The notes under the pieces were generated by a model, which saw only the letters and a program-made list of their open reading frames with translations, had not been told where the DNA came from and did not search any database. 33,765 nt of DNA from Chloroflexota bacterium (GTDB lineage Bacteria; Chloroflexota; Anaerolineae; Promineifilales; Promineifilaceae), in assembly GCA_013112725.1 (NCBI GenBank), contig JABFFZ010000004.1, positions 88,147-121,911 of the forward strand, read 5' to 3'. Of this stretch, positions 31,820-33,765 are shown one piece after another; the stretch's first letter is position 1; each line of letters begins with the position of its first letter. A program made the translations under genes and the position numbers.

Positions 31820-33502
31820 ATGATTGAATCTACCGATTCGCCCGATGTGAATACGCAGCCGGTGTTCACGGCCGTAGAAATGCCTCTCCCCACCTCGCCT
31901 AAAAACTTGGGCGCGGATCGTGGTGTGGTCAGAGCAGCAGCTGTGCTGGCGGTGGGCAACATTGCCAGCCGCGTGTTGGGGCTGGTGCGCGAAATTGTCA
32001 AGTCTAACCTCTACGGCACGTCCCCCCTGCTGGCCGCGTTCACAGTGGCAACGCTGGCCCCCATGACCCTCTTCAACCTGATCAGCGGCGGCGAAATGGT
32101 CAGTTCCAGCCTGGTGCCGGTTTTTAGCGACTATGCCAGCCGCGAAAAGCGGGCGGAGCTATGGCGGCTGGGCAGCGCGGTGTTGTCGCTGGCCACGTTT
32201 GTGCTGTGCCTGATTATGGTGTTGGTGGAGCTTTTTGCCGAGCAGGTAGCCTGGCTGGCCGGAGCGCGCAATTTTAGCGACCCGGCGCTGTTCCAGGTGA
32301 CGGTGGATTTGATGCGGTTGGCAACCCCGGCCGTTTTGCTTTTGAGTATTGCCAGCGTGCTGTCTGGCCTGCTGTTTGCCCTGAAGCGGTTTACCTATCC
32401 GGCGTTTACCAGCGCCGTGTTTAATGGGGCTATTGTGGTGGTGGCGCTGCTGCGGCCCGACCAGATTACCAGCCTGGTATGGGGCATGTTATTGGGATCG
32501 GCGTTGCAAATTGCCATCCAGCTACCGGGGTTGCACGACGGCCGTTTTCATTGGCGGCTCGATTGGCGGCATCCGGCCGTGCGGCGCATTGTCATCTTGT
32601 ATACCCCCATCCTGGCCGGGCTGGTGGTCAACCAGATCGCCATCTGGATCAGTTACCGGCTGGCAATTTTGACGGGTGACAACAGCGTTACTTACATGAC
32701 CTATGCCACCACGCTATATCAATTTCCACTGGGGCTGGTGGTGACGGCGCTGTCTTTGGCTACGCTGCCCACGCTGTCGCAAATTGCCTCTTCCATCCAG
32801 GCGGCCAAACTGGTTGACCCTCAGGCAGCGGCGGCGTGGGTAGAAGAGTTTAAGGCGACGCTGGCGGGTGGCATTCGCCTGGTGGTGGCGCTGCTCTTAC
32901 CGGCGGGGACGGGGCTGTTTGCCTTGGCGCCGTTTATCGTGGCGCTGCTGCTGGAACACGGCCGTTTCACTGCCGCCGATTCCGAAATTACCACCCATGT
33001 CCTCCGGTTTTATCTGGTCGGGCTGGCGTTTGCCGGTATTGACCAGATGTTGGTCTTTGCTTCCTATGCCCGGCAAGATACCTGGCGGCCGGCGTTGGCG
33101 GGGGTGTTGGCGATTGGGGTGTATACGGCAACGGCCGTGCTGCTGCTGCCTTCCATGGGTCTCTTTAGCCTGATGATTGCCGATGCGGTGAAACACATTG
33201 TTCATACCCTGATCATGCTCTGGTTTTTGCAGCGACAGTTGGGCGGGCTGCATGGTTACGGCATTATCCGGCTGGCGGTTAAAACTATCTTTGCCGCCGT
33301 TGTTACCGGTGTGCTGGCGCTGTTGGTGGCTGATGTGGCCGCCGGATTCTTACCGATGGCACGATTTGGCGGGCGGTTGCTGGTGGTACTCCTCGGCAGC
33401 GCCGCCGGGTTAGGCGTGTATGCAGGACTGGTGCTGCTGCTGGACATCCCTGAAGTGCGGGCGCTGTATAACATGGCCATCAGCAAAATCCGCCGCCGCT
33501 AA
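31820..33502 (+). CDS. murJ: Lipid II flippase MurJ (MviN family)
   Basis: From the ATG at 31820 the protein has 560 residues and about fourteen membrane helices. MurJ moves lipid-linked peptidoglycan precursor across the membrane. Family features include ASRVLGLVREIVKSNLYGTSPLLAAFTVATLAPMTLFNLISGGEMVSSSLVPVF in the first helices, with the conserved R..G..R and late P.F. The C-terminal helices follow the MviN pattern. A soluble N-terminal tail of ~35 residues (TDSPDVNTQPVFTAVEMPLPTSPKNLG) precedes the first helix. The frame extends to a GTG at 31739, but those codons cover the promoter and a repeat, so they are not preferred. It may flip another polyprenyl-linked glycan, which would suit the glycosyltransferase-rich neighbourhood. 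Confidence 0.92.
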   Translation: MIESTDSPDVNTQPVFTAVEMPLPTSPKNLGADRGVVRAAAVLAVGNIASRVLGLVREIVKSNLYGTSPLLAAFTVATLAPMTLFNLISGGEMVSSSLVPVFSDYASREKRAELWRLGSAVLSLATFVLCLIMVLVELFAEQVAWLAGARNFSDPALFQVTVDLMRLATPAVLLLSIASVLSGLLFALKRFTYPAFTSAVFNGAIVVVALLRPDQITSLVWGMLLGSALQIAIQLPGLHDGRFHWRLDWRHPAVRRIVILYTPILAGLVVNQIAIWISYRLAILTGDNSVTYMTYATTLYQFPLGLVVTALSLATLPTLSQIASSIQAAKLVDPQAAAAWVEEFKATLAGGIRLVVALLLPAGTGLFALAPFIVALLLEHGRFTAADSEITTHVLRFYLVGLAFAGIDQMLVFASYARQDTWRPALAGVLAIGVYTATAVLLLPSMGLFSLMIADAVKHIVHTLIMLWFLQRQLGGLHGYGIIRLAVKTIFAAVVTGVLALLVADVAAGFLPMARFGGRLLVVLLGSAAGLGVYAGLVLLLDIPEVRALYNMAISKIRRR

Positions 33503-33566
33503 AATTTTGCAACCATATCGCTTTCCGGTATAACTTGCGCGCAACGATTATCAAATAGCGAATCGT

Positions 33567-33602
33567 AGAGATTGAATCATCAATCTCTAATCTCCAACCT
33601 CT
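33567..33602. repeat. Inverted AATCTCT heptamer repeat after murJ
   Basis: AGAGATTGA (33567-33575) pairs with TCAATCTCT (33580-33588) across four bases, then TAATCTCCAACCTCT units follow. It could act as a terminator-like hairpin for murJ. Confidence 0.7.
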
Positions 33603-33613
33603 AGTGTAGAAGA

Positions 33614-33765
33614 CTAGGTTGTGTTGACATTTCACCGTAACCAAATGAGAGCGCCAGCGAAGCTCAAAAAGGCCAAATAACGGCTGGCATATTTCTCAAA
33701 TCGAGAAAAGATGCGGCGATAATGTTTGATTTTGTTAATAAAACACTCCACCAAGTGACGCTCCT
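33614..33765 (-). mobile_element. End of an IS5-family insertion sequence (truncated by the window)
   Basis: The transposase C-terminus lies on the minus strand and the element end is near CTAGGTTGTGTTGACA at about 33614. The other end is outside the window, so the terminal repeat and target duplication cannot be checked. The boundary is approximate. Confidence 0.65.
33632..33765 (-). CDS. IS5-family transposase, C-terminal fragment (5' truncated by window)
   Basis: Forty-three residues are visible, starting at base 33763 and ending with TGA at 33632-33634. They read ERHLVECFINKIKHYRRIFS followed by RFEKYASRYLAFLSFAGALI and WLR. The pattern E-R-x(5)-N-K-I-K-x-Y-R-R-x(3)-R-F-E-K is the last catalytic (DDE) region and tail of IS5/IS427-group transposases, in which the Glu completes the active site. 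Members of this group often need a frameshift between two ORFs, which cannot be checked here. The copy appears intact at this end. Confidence 0.75.
   Translation of the reverse strand, partial: ERHLVECFINKIKHYRRIFSRFEKYASRYLAFLSFAGALIWLR

Larger units (their letters stand above)
186..33138. repeat. Dispersed highly iterated palindrome ACGGCCGT (about 74 copies)
   Basis: By manual count the octamer occurs about 74 times between 186-193 and 33131-33138, nearly all inside genes on both strands. It appears in all three codon phases (Thr-Ala-Val, Asn/Asp-Gly-Arg, Arg-Pro). At uniform base use 33.8 kb should hold about 0.5 copies. The HNH endonuclease, the GNAT gene and the DUF4160/DUF2442 pair have none. 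Confidence 0.93.

Noticed and set aside
1..33765. tRNA or rRNA genes
   Set aside because: I scanned for TTCGAATC-like T-loop sequences and rRNA signatures and found none that fold as tRNA. A tRNA-finding program would be needed to be certain.

Overview
This GC-rich window looks like a chromosomal segment of a member of the Chloroflexota, probably an Anaerolineae- or Caldilineae-type filamentous lineage. That assignment is an inference from three things: several large GT39-type membrane glycosyltransferases, an exported protein with a YLPLI-type hinge, and multidomain kinases with SH3-like tails. No rRNA, tRNA or CRISPR was found, so the phylum cannot be proved from this sequence.

Layout. 1-2273 (+): the end of a D12-class adenine methyltransferase, an HNH endonuclease and a DegT-family aminotransferase, joined by ATGA overlaps. 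2436-3002 (-): a GNAT acetyltransferase. 3119-13449 (-): a block of four GT39-like integral-membrane glycosyltransferases plus one membrane-anchored multidomain exported protein, read from a good promoter at its right end. 13585-14520 (+): a flippase-like UPF0104 membrane protein. 14817-19314 (+): a PhnD-like lipoprotein, a hybrid histidine kinase and a receiver-kinase protein, probably one sensory module. 19395-20753 (-): MoeA. 20875-21437 (-): a DUF4160/DUF2442 pair. 21531-23438 (+): an S9 serine peptidase. 23546-28519 (-): a PknB-like kinase, an ABC ATPase, an ABC-2 permease and a LuxR-HTH/DUF805 protein in operon-like order. 28662-29333 (+): a stand-alone P-loop ATPase. 29579-31666 (+): a HyuA-type hydantoinase/oxoprolinase subunit. 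31820-33502 (+): MurJ. 33614-33765 (-): the end of an IS5-family insertion sequence cut by the window edge.

Two genome-scale sequence systems overlie these genes and are the most interesting content. The first is the octamer palindrome ACGGCCGT. I counted about 74 copies by eye where roughly one or fewer is expected by chance. It occurs in most genes, on both strands and in all reading frames, so it is an analogue of the cyanobacterial highly iterated palindrome HIP1. The second is a large set of short tandem repeats with a period of 7 (sometimes 8) bases. They fill intergenic gaps, often as inverted pairs that make hairpins, and are also inserted in frame inside coding sequences (four glycosyltransferases, moeA, hyuA and the starts of others), where they encode peptides such as PITDYRL. 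Because 7 is not a multiple of 3, a change of one unit would shift the reading frame, so several loci are candidate phase-variable genes. Smaller palindromic elements sharing a TTG-n-CAA core are also present.

Many genes that follow a repeat block have no visible Shine-Dalgarno site, and two (13449 - and 31820 +) have a good -10 box only 9 bases from the ATG. Genes without repeats upstream mostly have normal ribosome-binding sites.
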